From assembly GCA_949825065.1 (NCBI GenBank), contig OX463844.1, forward strand, positions 620,001-684,000: DNA of 64,000 nt, in the 5' to 3' direction. Source of the stretch: Odontocerum albicorne (lineage: Eukaryota; Arthropoda; Insecta; Trichoptera; Odontoceridae). The notes under the pieces are model-generated. The model worked only from the letters and a program-made list of their open reading frames with translations. It was not told where the DNA came from and did no database searches. This document shows, one piece after another, positions 22,090-34,794 of this stretch. How positions within the stretch are numbered: position 1 is the stretch's first letter; each line of letters starts with the position of its first letter. The position numbers and the translations under genes are program-made.

Positions 22090-22290
22090 TCGGTTTTAGC
22101 TTTGCAGCACTACATATGTGAACATTAATCAATAAACTACTTTTTTATTCCACTGATTACATTAATCTCCGCTACACGTGTTTCTATCTACTATCCCACC
22201 ATTCCGCTTGAATAAAGCTTCGAGATATTATGTAGAAACACATGTAGCTGAGATTAATGTAATAACTGAAATAACAATCGTTTTTTAATT
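22090..22290. mobile_element. Foldback element with hammerhead-like arms (family 2)
   Basis: The left arm GATTACATTAATCTCCGCTA, then CACGTGTTTCTATC is mirrored by the right arm GTAGAAACACATGTAGCTGA, then GATTAATGTAAT. TAGAAACACGTG, as read outward from the centre, is the 3' half of the ribozyme motif. The CUGAAGA half is degenerate in both arms. Outer sequence ATCAATAAACTACTTTTTTA matches the unit amplified at 15.3-15.9 kb. Confidence 0.6.
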
Positions 22291-22819
22291 TTTGACGTGT
22301 TTTCCATTTTAAGGCATGGTTTTTATTTTGGCAAAACTCACTGTATTTTCATCAAAGCTACACATTTATATCGTTGCTATCATGATAAGATAATGTCAGG
22401 AGAAATCAACTAATTAATAAATTAAAACATCATCCTCCATTACTTTTGCTGTTTCTTTTATTGGGTCAGCTAAATCTGTTTTTCAGGCCACCGTCATTCG
22501 ATGGGTTACAAGGAGCTAGGGCACTTTGTGGCACACGCGACATCCAACAGTCATTCATATCACTTCTTACCGAATACTTCGATGTTCCCTCCTTTATCTT
22601 CATTTTCGTTCTTGAGACGAAAAGTAGTATAACTGTAGACAGAAAGTTCTTCGCATATAAACTGTAGTACGTCCATCTAAAATCAGTTAAGCTCTGGAAC
22701 GTTCAAAGTCATGTGAGTGAAGGTACTTTTATATACCAACAATATCATCATCATGTGTTTTAATATATCTAATGAGGTAAGTTAATAGAATATATAACTC
22801 CGTATTATTATTTATACAA

Positions 22820-23215
22820 GATGATTTAAGTAGTCAAAATTGTAAGACGTCTGTTTTGTCTGTTTCAAGCTATAGGTAGCGGGTTATTCCCGTTGGTACC
22901 CAATTTATTTATTTATTTATTATTACACATGACAAGAAATATACACAATTTGAGAAAAACAACAGATAATTTGATTTGGACATACAATTTTAATGGATCT
23001 GGGTTTGTTGCCTTTCATTTGTCGTATCCCCAGTAAACTAGGCTTTTGCCTGTATCTCACTGAGGATATTTAGCATGAGAAAAATAAATCGATAATTACT
23101 CCGATTTTTGAATACACAAAAACAAAACCCCGTTTAGAAATCTGGTTGGCTGGAAGACATTGCCAAATGGCTATAAGCCCACCTGATTGTAGTGTATAGA
23201 ATAATATAATATTAT
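22820..23215 (+). mobile_element. SINE interrupted by a family B insertion
   Basis: The tRNA-like head (TAGTCAAAATTGTAAGACG, GCGGGTTATTCCCG) ends near 22,902. The SINE tail (CTGGTTGGCTGGAAGACATT, then GCCAAATGGCTATAAGCCC) resumes near 23,136. The 230 bp between them are family B on the minus strand. Confidence 0.65.
22903..23135 (-). repeat. Family B repeat nested in a SINE
   Basis: On the minus strand this runs from AACGGGGTTTTG through TATCCTCAGTGAGATACAGG and GGCAACAAACCCAGATCC to TATTTCTTGTCATGTGTAAT, then a (TAAA)n tail abutting the SINE head. The order shows that the LINE 3' end inserted after the SINE. Confidence 0.7.
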
Positions 23216-23223
23216 ACGCATTT

Positions 23224-23690
<467 letters not shown>

Positions 23691-23717
23691 ACCCTTCGCT
23701 ATAACCAAACAAAAAAT

Positions 23718-24183
<466 letters not shown>

Positions 24184-24184
24184 C

Positions 24185-25280
24185 ATTCATACTCCTTGCA
24201 ATGCACATTCTCATATTTAAAAGACTTTTCACATTTCCATGTCTCAATATTTGATTGAGTTGGTCGAGCCACGTTTCTTGTATTTATCATACTTAAATAG
24301 AATTGATCGAAAATCAAACTTAAATTTTACGTGTCTTTTTTATCTAAGACCCGAAATTATAGCACGACCTTAATAATGCTAATTACTAATTTATAACCAT
24401 AAATTTTCATGACTTGTATTCATAATCAAACTTCGTACGTTTCAAATTTTTAAGTATGTCATTAAAACCACGTGATTCCCTTATTAAACGAAGCGATGGC
24501 AAATTTTTAATAAAAAAAATTGTGTTAATGTTGAACTATGAATTTTAACCATTTTGTTCCCTTTTTCTCCTATTAATAACTTCATATACTTTCTACCGAG
24601 ATTGATTCCTTATGGTCTCTTTTATTATTTTCATATACGTTTTTCACTCATTCTACACTCACAAATATATTATTTTCATCGTTATTTTGCCCCATCATGT
24701 ACTTTATAAAGTTGGGACAATAACGATTAAATTTAATGGATGAAAAACCATTTTGCTGACTTAATTTGCCTACTTTTAATTCTATAATTTTGTTCAAATA
24801 TTCCTACAAAATATTTTAACTTCAGACAAAATAAACGATAACAATATTAAAACTCTTTGTACTCCAGTTCCAAGAAAGCGCAATATTTCCTTGTTCCAGG
24901 ATTTATTTATTATTCTTGGAGGACTCTGTTGACATTCGGAGGAGGCAATTTCCATCTTTTGGAGGAGACAATTCTCATATTCCTGAAAATTTTCGTCCAG
25001 TTTTAGGGAAAGATTCTCTTGACTCGTGTCTAGACACTATCAAATAGAAAAATTCTAAATCAAATAAAATAAATCATAAAAACCTTTAAGATTTTTTTGT
25101 TTGATTTTTTTTTTGTAAATTAAGATTATTTCTTTATCTAGCTAGCACTGTTATTTACTGTTTTTTCTGATCCGATTTGTTGTCTCAACAGCGCAGATAA
25201 GTACTTGTCATGATCTCTGCTTTATTATTTCGTATTCATCAAGACATTTCTCAGTCTTTCATCTTTCGGAAATTGGGAAC
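24185..25280. other. Unassigned AT-rich stretch
   Basis: No gene is recognised. A short direct repeat of TTGGAGGA lies around 24,915-24,970. Near 25,210-25,290 an open frame leads into the minisatellite. Confidence 0.3.
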
Positions 25281-25287
25281 CGATAAT

Positions 25288-25840
25288 AGGACACCGTTAA
25301 TTCTGTTCTACGAGTACAATAGGACACCGTTAATTCTGTTCTACGAGTACAATAGGACACCGTTAATTCTGTTCTACGAGTACAATAGGACACCGTTAAT
25401 TCTGTTCTACGAGTACAATAGGACACCGTTAATTATGTTCTACGAGTACAATAGGACACCGTTAATTATGTTCTACGAGTGCAATAGGACACCGTTAATT
25501 CTGTTCTACGAGTGCAATAGGACACCGTTAATTCTGTTCTACGAGTACAATAGGACACCGTTAATTCTGTTCTACGAGTACAATAGGACACCGTTAATTC
25601 TGTTCTACGAGTACAATAGGACACCGTTAATTCTGTTCTACGAGTACAATAGGACACCGTTAATTCTGTTCTACGAGTACAAAAGGATACCGTTAATTCT
25701 GTTCTACGAGTACAATAGGACACCGTTAATTCTGTTCTACGAGTACAAAAGGATACCGTTAATTCTGTTCTACGAGTACAATAGGACACCGTTAATTCTG
25801 TTCTACGAGTACAATAGGACACCGTTAATTCTGTTCGACA
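25288..25840. repeat. 33-bp minisatellite carrying TACGAGTA in each unit
   Basis: About 17 units of AATAGGACACCGTTAATTCT, then GTTCTACGAGTAC. The period is a multiple of three and lacks stops on both strands, so it gives long open frames each way (NRTPLILFYEY on plus); neither looks like a gene. Units near 25,480-25,510 have TACGAGTG. The last unit and the degenerate copies at 25,850-25,975 lack the CGAG-TA segment (TGTTCGACAATAG), as if the array amplified a unit that already held the scar. Confidence 0.92.
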
Positions 25841-26639
25841 ATAGGGACAGCCAACTTTCATTTCGAGAACAGGACATCCAAAACTCTGTTCAAGAATTGG
25901 GCACTGCAAATTCCATTCTAGAAGAGCACACCGTAAATTCAATTCGATAATAAGGCACCGCAAATAAAATATGTTCGATAAATAAATCAAAAATTTCTAA
26001 GTCAACAAGTAAGTTCACTAATTTTAATGTAAGAAACATTAACTGCGATGTTAATATTTTCTAAAAGGATCTCCATTTAGCCTTACATCGATATACTCGT
26101 ATCTTCTTGCCAATCGGCTACTGCGATCAGTTACTGCCACTATGGCAGTGATGGTTATAAATAATTTCAAGTTTTTCTACAAAATATTGCATCTAGCTAG
26201 GCTGTTTACAATCTAGTTCTTAAGGAACTCTAAAAGTTTATTTGTAGCATTGCAAGTAATATTTTATATTCAGCAATATTTGATCTTAAGTTTGTTATTG
26301 TTATATATCATTCTGCCAGAAGAGTCATTTTGCAGTAGTGTGAGTAACAATCTCCGTATTACACAACTTATGTAGTTGTTTTAGAATACCACACGATTGG
26401 TTCACGCAGGACGCACGTTTGTATTGTTGTTAAAATACTCGGTAATTAGAAAAACCCTACCATGTCGAAATTAGGAGTGCGAATTTTGTCTAATGTATGC
26501 AATCGTTTTAATCTTTAAATACGACTGAGCTTTCTATATGACGCCATATCAATTTACCTTTCAATATTTTTATCGTAATGACACCTTGTTGCAAATAATA
26601 TTTACCTCAGGGCTTAAAAAAGTGTATTAATCATATTTT

Positions 26640-26725
26640 AGAATACAGTGCTACCTGGCAGGTTTATTGCCATATGACAATCTCTTTCAAACAACCGGAA
26701 AACTGTTAAGCAAGCTTGAAATGAA
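26640..26725 (-). mobile_element. SINE tail fragment
   Basis: The reverse complement of the tail is present: CCTGGCAGGTTTATTGCC, ATATGACAATCTCTTTC, AAACAACCGG. No head is recognisable. Confidence 0.55.
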
Positions 26726-26749
26726 AATAAGACTGGAACTTAAAGGATA

Positions 26750-27020
26750 GTCGTCTTATAAACTAGGGCTAGAAACTTGAGTTCAAGTGCCTTTGAGGAG
26801 AATCAGATCTCTAAAATGCACTTTATAAACTGTTCTTCAATTGTTTTGACTAAATGCAATTTTTGACAAATTCTCGCTAGAACCCAGATATAAAAAAAAA
26901 GGTTTCCAGTTTGATGTTCAATTTAGGCCCCTTGACAGTATTCTAGTGTGTTGGTAGATATTGCATCATGGCAATAAGCACGCCAGATTATAGTATATTG
27001 TGTACACTGAAAGTTTAAAA
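26750..27020 (+). mobile_element. SINE, degenerate
   Basis: GCTAGAACCCAGATATAAAA, then GGTTTCCAGTTTGATGTTC and the tail TGTTGGTAGATATTGCATCA, then GGCAATAAGCACGCCAG match the SINE layout at 20.5 kb. The B box is lost or very degenerate. Confidence 0.5.
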
Positions 27021-27024
27021 ACAG

Positions 27025-28840
27025 TTTTAAAAATAATGTGTTATATAAATAGTACATCAAAAAATGAATTTTCCAAAACACTAACAAACTTAGATTAGTT
27101 TTACTTCCAGAAGGGTTAAAAGATTTAGTATTGAGATTTCGGATATATTTTAACGACAATACCACCCATGAAGAACGTAGTAAATGACATTCCGATTTAT
27201 TGAGATGTGTTGATACAAATAGAGATTTATGGGCCCGTTCGCTCGCTCCACCCTCACGTGTCTCCCCTCCCCCCCTGCTGCTAGTGGCACGGGGTCGCTT
27301 TTAAATGTACGTCAAAAATTTTTTATGGGAGTATAAATCAAAACCGTTATTTAGTAGCTACATTTAAACCGCCAGTAGCTTTGGTGAAACCATCGACCAG
27401 TGGTCATTCGGAGCACCACTATTATTAGTGTTATTATTGTATATAGGATGATTTATTACATTTATTACACAATTATATGATATATTGACTTCTATATTGA
27501 TGTTAGGCGGAGACATGGACTCCTGGGTCTGGAAATCAAAAGACTTGAAACCTAGTTGATAATAATAGACTGGAGTCATCTTCTTAGTCTATGATACATG
27601 TACGTTGGTGCGGGCTGAAAAAAATCTGTGGTCATTTGGTGTATCTCGGCCGGGGGGATGTTATGAGATGAGCCCAGGCCTTTTGAAAGCTTCTCCCTTA
27701 AATGTATTTTCTGCAGTTTAGATATATGTTTAGATATCGCACATTCTTGAGATATACGAGTATGTGCGATTTCGGAATGTTTTTGTATACGAGTATGTAT
27801 CATGCATGATTATGTTGCTATCAATATACCTATATTTATTTATTCACATGAAAAATACCTTTGAGATTTGGTATTAAAGGGAGATGCTCCTAATATCAGG
27901 GACCCCAAGAGGCACCAATATATATCTCTATCATACAAGAATTAGAGGTCACCAAAAGACTTCCGACAACACGCAAGTAAAAAATTCCAACGTACATAGT
28001 AAGATTCAAATGTTTCAGACCCAAGAATATAAAAAAGTGATACGGATAAAATGAAACGAGTAAAACTCAATAGTCACCCTGTAGTTTAATGCACTTTTTA
28101 GAACGAAGATTTTTTTTCAATACTACTGAAAGATAACACTGAAGTTTTGTTCTCAAAATTGTGCAGCACTGCGGAGATCACTTATATTTTTTTAAGCAAA
28201 TGAGATTTCAGTTTTCAAAAAAAAATTGTCACAGGGAGCCAAGTAAAGACTAGAAGGTGTGCGATTCGAATCTTGGAAACCAGTGTTGAAAAGCACTCTG
28301 TACATCATGAAGTGCGCACTGGCGCAGAATCGTGCAATTATTTTACGCCTCGAGAAATTTTTCCTCGCTGTTTTGTTTTTATGGCATCGTTTAATTTATA
28401 CATTAATGACGTGTTGTATTAACACAACGGTTACTTGCCAGTAATCGTTGTGTTTCTCTCTTTGAAGCAAATTCGTTGAATTTCCTGACAATCTAATATA
28501 TTTTTGGATTTGTTTCATCTCGACTTTTGGACCGTGGTGGTCCCGAACCGCACCACTCTATCGAGTCCTTTTTCGACAGAGGATCATGGTACAATACCAT
28601 AGTTTCATCTCCCTAACAACTTGCTCAACTATTTATTGTTCTTTCTCATCGCAAATAATTAAAATAATATTGCAATATTCAACACATCGTTATTTTTGGA
28701 CAACATTCAAGAGTTTTGGAACTCTTATTATACTTACTTTATTCATCCCAAGATGATCGTGCACAATTTGAAGTACTGTGATTTTGTGGTGTTATTCCGA
28801 CAAACATCAAACAAACCTGATTTAGGATATACGATATATA
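27025..28840. other. Unassigned stretch
   Basis: No gene is recognised. A GC-rich patch (CGCTCGCTCCACCCTCACG) lies at 27,230-27,300. Two TACGAGTA octamers at 27,755 and 27,788 are only 33 bp apart, in a small duplicated context (ATACGAGTATGT). Confidence 0.3.
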
Positions 28841-28844
28841 TATT

Positions 28845-29455
28845 AACAGGCTAGAATCAATCCAACGTAGATTTGTCAAGTATCTTCCATTTAAATGCAA
28901 AGAATACGACAACGATTACGAGGCCAGATGCAGGCGACAACACCTCCTACCACTTCGCGAAAGACGGAAATTAGCCGATATTATATTATTAACGAAAATA
29001 GCGCAATATCACATTGATGCCCCAGAATTACTCTCAAACATAAACCTTAACGTCCCCAGAATCACCGCAAGACATACTAAATGGCTGAACATCCCCTTTA
29101 GTGCGACCAAATGCAGACAACATTCATTCTTTGTAAGAGCATCTAACTTCGTAAACAACCTGGAAGACTTCTCGGAATTCGATTTATTTGACTCTTCTAC
29201 GAACTCGATTAGATTGCGCATATGCGGGAACTGATTTGGTGTGGATCTCTGACTGTCTCATCCCTGACTGTCTCCTGGTTAACAATTTTCAGCATTACTT
29301 AAAGCCTACCTACTACCTTCTTACCAATCTCCTAACATAATTAAGTGTACATATTGAAACGATATGCGAAAACTGTTAAATGGTGTTTCGAAACCCATAG
29401 ACATCAGTAATAATACCGACATAAACACTGTATGTTTTCCTAATAAAATAAAATA
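28845..29455 (+). pseudogene. 5'-truncated LINE, ORF2 C-terminus and 3' UTR (CR1/Jockey-like)
   Basis: An open frame from about 28,848 to a stop at 29,232-29,234 reads RLESIQRRFVKYLPF, then RCRRQHLLPLRERRKLADII and DAPELLSNI. This is the C-terminal domain after the reverse transcriptase of CR1/Jockey-group LINEs (E-IQ-RF block, RR-L-D block). The stop is followed by about 200 bp of 3' UTR ending in an (AATAA)n tail. The endonuclease and RT core are missing, as in typical 5' truncation. Confidence 0.75.
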
Positions 29456-29459
29456 AATA

Positions 29460-30950
29460 CTCGTCCAATATAAGCGGCTAAATTAAATCAATTATTAAAT
29501 TGCAATTAGCTCGCGCCAAATCAGACATGGAGGGCCAAGTTATACAAAATGAAAAACACCTAATATTGTATATTAAAATTTTCTTAAATATATAGTTCTT
29601 CTTATTTTGTATTGTTTTCCATCTCTCAGTGGAATGTTCAGGTTTTTCATCCATGATACAACCTCAAGAACAGCCTTTAGGAAAGCTCCTTCAGTCATAC
29701 CCGAAATTAATAGCAAAGCACAGCGATGCAATAAATTATATTATATAAGTATCTACGTTTTTTTTACAAAAAATCACATACGGTTTGCTCCATGTGTCAA
29801 TGTTTACCTAACATTTTTTTACATTTCGTTTTTGTTTGTAATGTTCTATTTTCTTTAAAATAATACAAAAAATCACGCAAGATTTTTACACAAAACATAT
29901 AATTTATAAATATTACTTATGATTAAAATCCCAATTGTCAGTATTCATTTCATGCACAGTTGCGTTACCTCAGCAGGTCAGTGGAAATATTACTAATTAT
30001 ATACAATATATGGAAAACAATTAATCATTAATTCTTCAGTCAGTTCAGGTCCCGTTCTCCTAAATTCTGACAGTGTTGAACCAAATATATCCAAATCCGC
30101 ATTGTACTCTCGGCACATTTTTACCATTGGCTTAAAGAAGCCGATGTTACTTCAATATGTAGCTACATTGAATAAAGCAGGTCTTCTAAGGGAGGGAGAA
30201 AGAACAGTTAAATCAATACGTTCTAGAGTCGCAGGTGAGTTCCCAAGACCATTCGAGACTTTGGTAAAGATATACAAGAAAAAAAGGACTTATATTTTAT
30301 TCACCTTCCTTGGCATATAAATTTACGATACAATAAATATTGGCTGAAGATTATCTACAAAACACAAAGGGTAACCTAGTCAATATTTTTCATATAAAAA
30401 CGCATGACAGTATTTAATGTTTATTTTTACATTTTCAATCATTTCGTACCTTCTCCTTGTCATAATGACAGGGGTCGAGATGGACATTTTGTTTTATTGC
30501 ATATCAAAACTGACGACTCGATAATACAGTGTTTCAGGATGACAATGGAGAGCGCAGATCACCCTTAGCCATGGAACTCCTCGCCTCCCTAGCTCTCCCA
30601 ATGCCATCGACGATGCCCTATTGTGTCACCTCCGGCTGTGACCTGTCGTTCACTGACTAAAAAACTGTTCATATTTCTGACATTTATATTGACTTTGCGA
30701 TATGTCAACGATATAAAAATCTGTAATATATTGAATATGTCAACGACGTTTTTCGTGAAATCTGAATTTGCAAACCGTATTGCTAAATATACATAAAATG
30801 AAATAAAAGTAATAAACCACATAATCCTAATAATACAGTGATTTAAATTCAAAATAAAGGGAAGAAAAGGTGATTCCGTGTAAGGTTTTACGAATAATTT
30901 AAGAAAGGACTAATGCAACCTTCAAAGTAAAAACAAAATAAAAATATCAA
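29460..30950. other. Unassigned stretch
   Basis: No gene is recognised. Small open frames at 29,607-29,858 and 30,102-30,320 carry no known domain. Confidence 0.3.
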
Positions 30951-31010
30951 TCTAAACTAAAATTTACTTGTAAATTAAATGTAATCACCCGAGCATCCTC
31001 TGGAAAATAA

Positions 31011-31490
31011 TACGAGGGTGAATAAAAACAAACGAGACTTTTTTGTTTTATTTTTTTTGCAGAAAGAAAAAGATCAAGGACACATAATTTTTCTACATAA
31101 TCTCTTGCTTTAAAAATGCATTTTTCCCAGCGGATCGGTAGTATTTTTATCCCATCAGCATCCAGCATCCAATTGCGCGCAAACTCTTCTGATCCATCGT
31201 TGGCTTCCCAGAGTTTCTTTCAGCAGCACAAAGAGATGAAAGTTGTAGGGCGATATACCAAAGCCATAGAAAGGGTGTTTCGGTCGTGTCCAACTCATTT
31301 CCTCCAATTGCTCGCATGTTACAGTTGCAATATGGGACCTCGCGTTATCATGGAAAATAATCCCTTCTCGTATCGGCTGGTCACGTCTTTTACATCGATA
31401 AGCAAGTTTAACTTCACTCAAAAGCTCGCAGTAGTACGCCGCATTGATGGTGCGACAATCGTGTAAAAATCAATGTGCAAAATACCGCGC
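31011..31490 (-). pseudogene. mariner transposase, 5'-truncated, catalytically dead
   Basis: The minus strand reads HDCRTINAAYYCELLSEVKL, then IIFHDNARSHIA, SPYNFHLFVLLKETLGSQRW and, after a frame change, IRWEKCIFKARDYVEK. These are the second and third parts of the mariner D,D34D catalytic domain. The HDNA aspartate is kept, but the third aspartate (SPxDFHLF in the family) is N. The element ends at 31,011 with TA followed by CGAGGGTGAATAAAAAC, a typical mariner terminal repeat. The N-terminal DNA-binding half is missing. Confidence 0.85.
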
Positions 31491-31650
31491 CGGTACCAAA
31501 AAACGGGATACGGGTTCAATTCCTGTCGGAATCCAATTAATTTAAAAAAAGAGTTCTAGTCTGCTTTTCACTTAAGACCTCTGTAACATCTCGATGGTTG
31601 GTTGAAAGAGATAACCATGTAACAAAAAATCCTCCGCTGTATTTTATATA
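31490..31650 (+). mobile_element. SINE, 5'-truncated
   Basis: B box GGGTTCAATTCCTGTCGG is followed by AGAGTTCTAGTCTGCTTTTC and the tail GGTTGGTTGAAAGAGATAAC, then CATGTAACAAAAAATCC. The A-box region is lost at the mariner junction. Confidence 0.6.
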
Positions 31651-31739
31651 GAGAAAGCTGCATATAATACTAAATGATTTATGTTAAGTACGCTAATTAT
31701 AAGACCGCCAATGTTAAGGTCAATGATGTAAAAGTTGTA

Positions 31740-32100
31740 AATTACTTGAAGCGTATCAGTTGTATTAAACGTTTTTGAGTGTTGCATCGTGTGATTTGGT
31801 TTATGATGCCAACGTTTCAAAAAAGTTGCAGTTTTCTTCTTCAAGGCTTGTTCGTTGTGAACAAGCTCTGAAGCTCTAAGATCTTTTGGAGTGTTGTACC
31901 GCGTGGTTTGGTTTATTATGCCAACGTTGCAATTTTCTTCTTCAGGGCTTGTTCGTAGTCAACGTCGTGAATGAGCTTCGAAGCGAACAAGAACAGGTCC
32001 TGAAGATGAAAACTGCAACATTTTCGAAACTTCGGCATCATTAGACAAACCACGCGATACAATACTCCGCAAGACCGTATACACCTAATACAACGAACAA
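31740..32100. mobile_element. Penelope-type terminal repeats, two minus and one plus copy (family 3)
   Basis: Two minus-strand copies about 113 bp apart carry GATGCCAACGTTTCAAAAAA, then GTTGCAGTTTTCTTCTTCA. A plus copy at 32,000-32,040 reads CCTGAAGATGAAAACTGCAA, then CATTTTCGAAACTTCGGCA. The pattern CUGAAGA, stem-loop, GAAAC, GUUGGC fits a hammerhead with ACGU as stem III. Each copy has a defect: C3 changed, the GAAA half deleted, or stem III altered. Tandem plus inverted terminal repeats are typical of Penelope-like elements. Confidence 0.6.
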
Positions 32101-32104
32101 TGAA

Positions 32105-32530
32105 AGTCTCAAAACATACTTTAAATGTAGTTCAGAGACATTTGATAACAAGATGAAAATTGATGACTGTATGTTACTTATGGTAATTTATAGTTCCTGT
32201 TTTATTTTTATTATGCTTTATGAACTGCTTGGATTTACTTCCAATTTTTTTTGTCTTGTTTTGGTTTCTATGTCTCTGTGTTATACAATTTGGATTTGTA
32301 TAACTATTTATTATGTACGTCTTGGGTTTTGCCCATTTATTTTTCCAAATTTTTTATTGATATTCGAATTTTGACTGATAATGTGAGGATTATTGTATTT
32401 TTTTCTATAAGTATTGAGTGGATTAATTATATGAGTAAATTTTTATTTCTGCTATAGGATTTTTTTGAGTCCTTCCTTAAGGAAGATATTGCCTTGGTCT
32501 GTGGTGTGCTTGTCTATATGGTGGTGTTTG
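32105..32530. other. Unassigned T/G-rich stretch
   Basis: No gene is recognised. The sequence loosely resembles 18,300-18,850. Small hydrophobic open frames are explained by T richness. Confidence 0.3.
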
Positions 32531-32534
32531 TGTG

Positions 32535-32710
32535 CGCTTCTTTTATTTAATTAACAACGCAAGTGTCTTTATATACAAATGAACATGTGACAGGTTATAC
32601 AAATACTTAAAATTATTGACAAAAATACAAAACTTTATCTTAAACTAACAGTACTTAAATTAACATGAATATACAAAAAGCAGTAGTAATAATACATTTC
32701 AGTCATTGTT
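32535..32710 (-). repeat. Family E 3' end
   Basis: Reverse complement of 21,690-21,815: TTTATATACAAATGAACATG, then TGACAGGTTATACAAA and AACTTTATCTTAAACTAACA. Only the 3' part is present. Confidence 0.65.
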
Positions 32711-33086
32711 TTACAATTATTTAATAATTATATGTATATTTAAGTTCAATATATGTTATGTATGTATACCACAAAATATTACCAAACTTCACCAAGCAGA
32801 CTTACGTAATTGTCGAAGACTTATTTTATAGAGGTAAAGAACTCATATTTGTTTTTAGTGGAACAACGCTTAGATAGAACAAAAATTGGATTATTTGAGA
32901 ATTTTATGGATAGATCTTGAGATATAGAAAACACATGGGCTCACTTGAAGAACGAGATGCAAGTTGCTTTGCAGAATTGAAACCTTCCACGTGTTGATGT
33001 AGGGTTACTCAACTCCAGAGGCAAAGTATTGTCCTTTACGTTTCGTTTATACTAGGTTATTTATATTAATAAAGGAGAACACAAAG

Positions 33087-33605
33087 TTAGTAGCTATTTC
33101 TAAATATTGTTGTGATATTCTGGCGACTACTATATATACGAGTTCTTAAATTAAAAATATCTAAATTGTTGCAAAACTCGTTTCCAAGTCTTTGCATACG
33201 AATTATAGAGGAGTTGATTTTATAATTAGTATAGCAATTTTCGGTGTAGAAGGGATTGAGCTGTCTTGTGGATCTAGTGGGAATACGAAATGAAATGCTT
33301 GCGAGTAAGTGAGGTGCATCGATTACTGAGTGAATGATTTTGTATAGCAGTACTATATCGGCTGTTTTTCTTCTGTAACACAGCACACAGCTTCAAGAGT
33401 TTCATTGCATTTAATAAGTTGGGATAATTTCTTGGTTCATGTGGTATTCCAAGTTTAAAATTTATGAATTTTAGAAACTTGTTTTGTACTCGTTCTAAAG
33501 TTCGTTCATGGGCGGCGTAATGAGGAGACCATATTGATGAGTTGTAGTCAAGGCGGCTACGTACTAAAGAGCAGTACAGCAGTTTTAATGTTCGGATTCG
33601 ATTGT
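33087..33605 (-). pseudogene. Decayed LINE reverse transcriptase C-terminus (Jockey-like)
   Basis: The minus strand reads LLYCSLVRSRLDYNSSIWSP, then HERTLERVQNKFLKFINF. A frame change leads into RRKTADIVLLYKIIHSVIDA, then PHLLASISFRIPTR and RMQRLGNEF. This is the RT thumb and following domain of Jockey-group LINEs. At least one frameshift is present and both ends are truncated. Confidence 0.75.
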
Positions 33606-33609
33606 AATT

Positions 33610-34155
33610 ATAGAATGTATAAATCCAGTTAAAATTTTAATGTTTATACTTTGAAACATGTGTTTTGTATTGATGGGCACTAAAATGTTAATATATTTTT
33701 CGAAATGGTCAAAAACGACATTACATTGTAAGAAAAGTAAAAAAAAATATATGAAAATCTCTATCGGTAAGATGATCATTTAATAATTATAAATATGGGT
33801 TCGAAGGAAGCAGCGGGGCTCCATAAAGGTAAACGGATATGTTTGCTTAATACGAGTAATATCAAAAGTCAAATCAAACTAAATTTGTTTGCTTCCACAA
33901 GCATTTGAAATATTTTAGGGTTATTATACAATATAATCCTGATTGGTCTTTTCTTTTTGAAAACCCGAATGTAACACAAACGAGTTAACATTTCAATAAT
34001 ATAATTAATATTTTTATAAAATATATTAGATCACGCCTTATAGACTCATAAGTTATTCTAGCTACTAAAGTTGTATACGAATACATCGGAGTTTCAATGG
34101 GAAAAAAATAATTCTTAATATATATTAAAAATGTTTTAAACTATAATAAATTCAT
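33610..34155. other. Unassigned AT-rich stretch
   Basis: No gene or repeat is recognised, apart from a TACGAGTA octamer at 33,851. Confidence 0.3.
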
Positions 34156-34159
34156 CAAT

Positions 34160-34412
34160 TTTATCGAAGGTTATGGCTTTAACTTTGTGAAACTCCATAT
34201 TATAATACTTAATAATAATATCATTAATCTATCTACATCATATCTCGAGGCTCCCTTGAAATGTTTGTGTCAATATACCACACGTACTTTTGATGTCGGT
34301 GGTCCATGACAACTTGAAACCAGCTCGATATAAGCACTGCTCTCGTAATAAATTGTGATCGTTGCGCCTGAAGAGAGCCTCGGGATAGGAGGTAGATTTA
34401 TATTAAACCAAA
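34160..34412. mobile_element. Foldback element with hammerhead-like arms (family 2)
   Basis: The left end GGCTTTAACTTTGTGAAACT, then CCATATTATAATAC matches the reverse complement of the right end at 63.5 kb. The right arm CCTGAAGAGAGCCTCGGGAT, then AGGAGGTAGATTTATATT at about 34,360-34,400 has an intact CTGAAGA and stem II, but GAAA and stem III are mutated. Confidence 0.6.
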
Positions 34413-34554
34413 ACTTAGGGGGATGAAGGGTGTGATAGAGACCTTCTTTAGATTGACCATAGCGAATCGGAGAAGGAATGTTCATGAGTGAGATATGTGG
34501 AAGACTATTCAGGAGACAGCCAGGATTCATCCTTGGTTGTTTCCCACTTTCGTT

Positions 34555-34660
34555 GTGCACACAACAACCTGTCGAGTTTATTGTCATGTCACAATCTCTT
34601 CCAACCAACCGCAAAGAAGCAAAACAAGCTTGAAGTAAAAATCATATTAGAACTGTTTAT
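34555..34660 (-). mobile_element. SINE fragment
   Basis: Reverse complement of the SINE tail: GAGTTTATTGTCATGTCACA, then ATCTCTTCCAACCAACCGC. The link region (GCTTGAAGTAAAAATCATATT) follows. The head is absent. Confidence 0.6.
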
Positions 34661-34794
34661 AAAAAAAATTTACTTAAAGAAAATTGAACAATTTAACAAA
34701 ATATTTATAACAATTATAATACAATCCTCATTCATAAGACTATTTATTTATTCTAACTTATATATTTCAAACTTTATTGTAAAAGAATCTGGTA

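Noticed and set aside
25210..25990. 246- and 174-residue open frames on opposite strands
   Set aside because: They are produced by the 33-bp minisatellite, whose period is a multiple of three and lacks stops in both strands.
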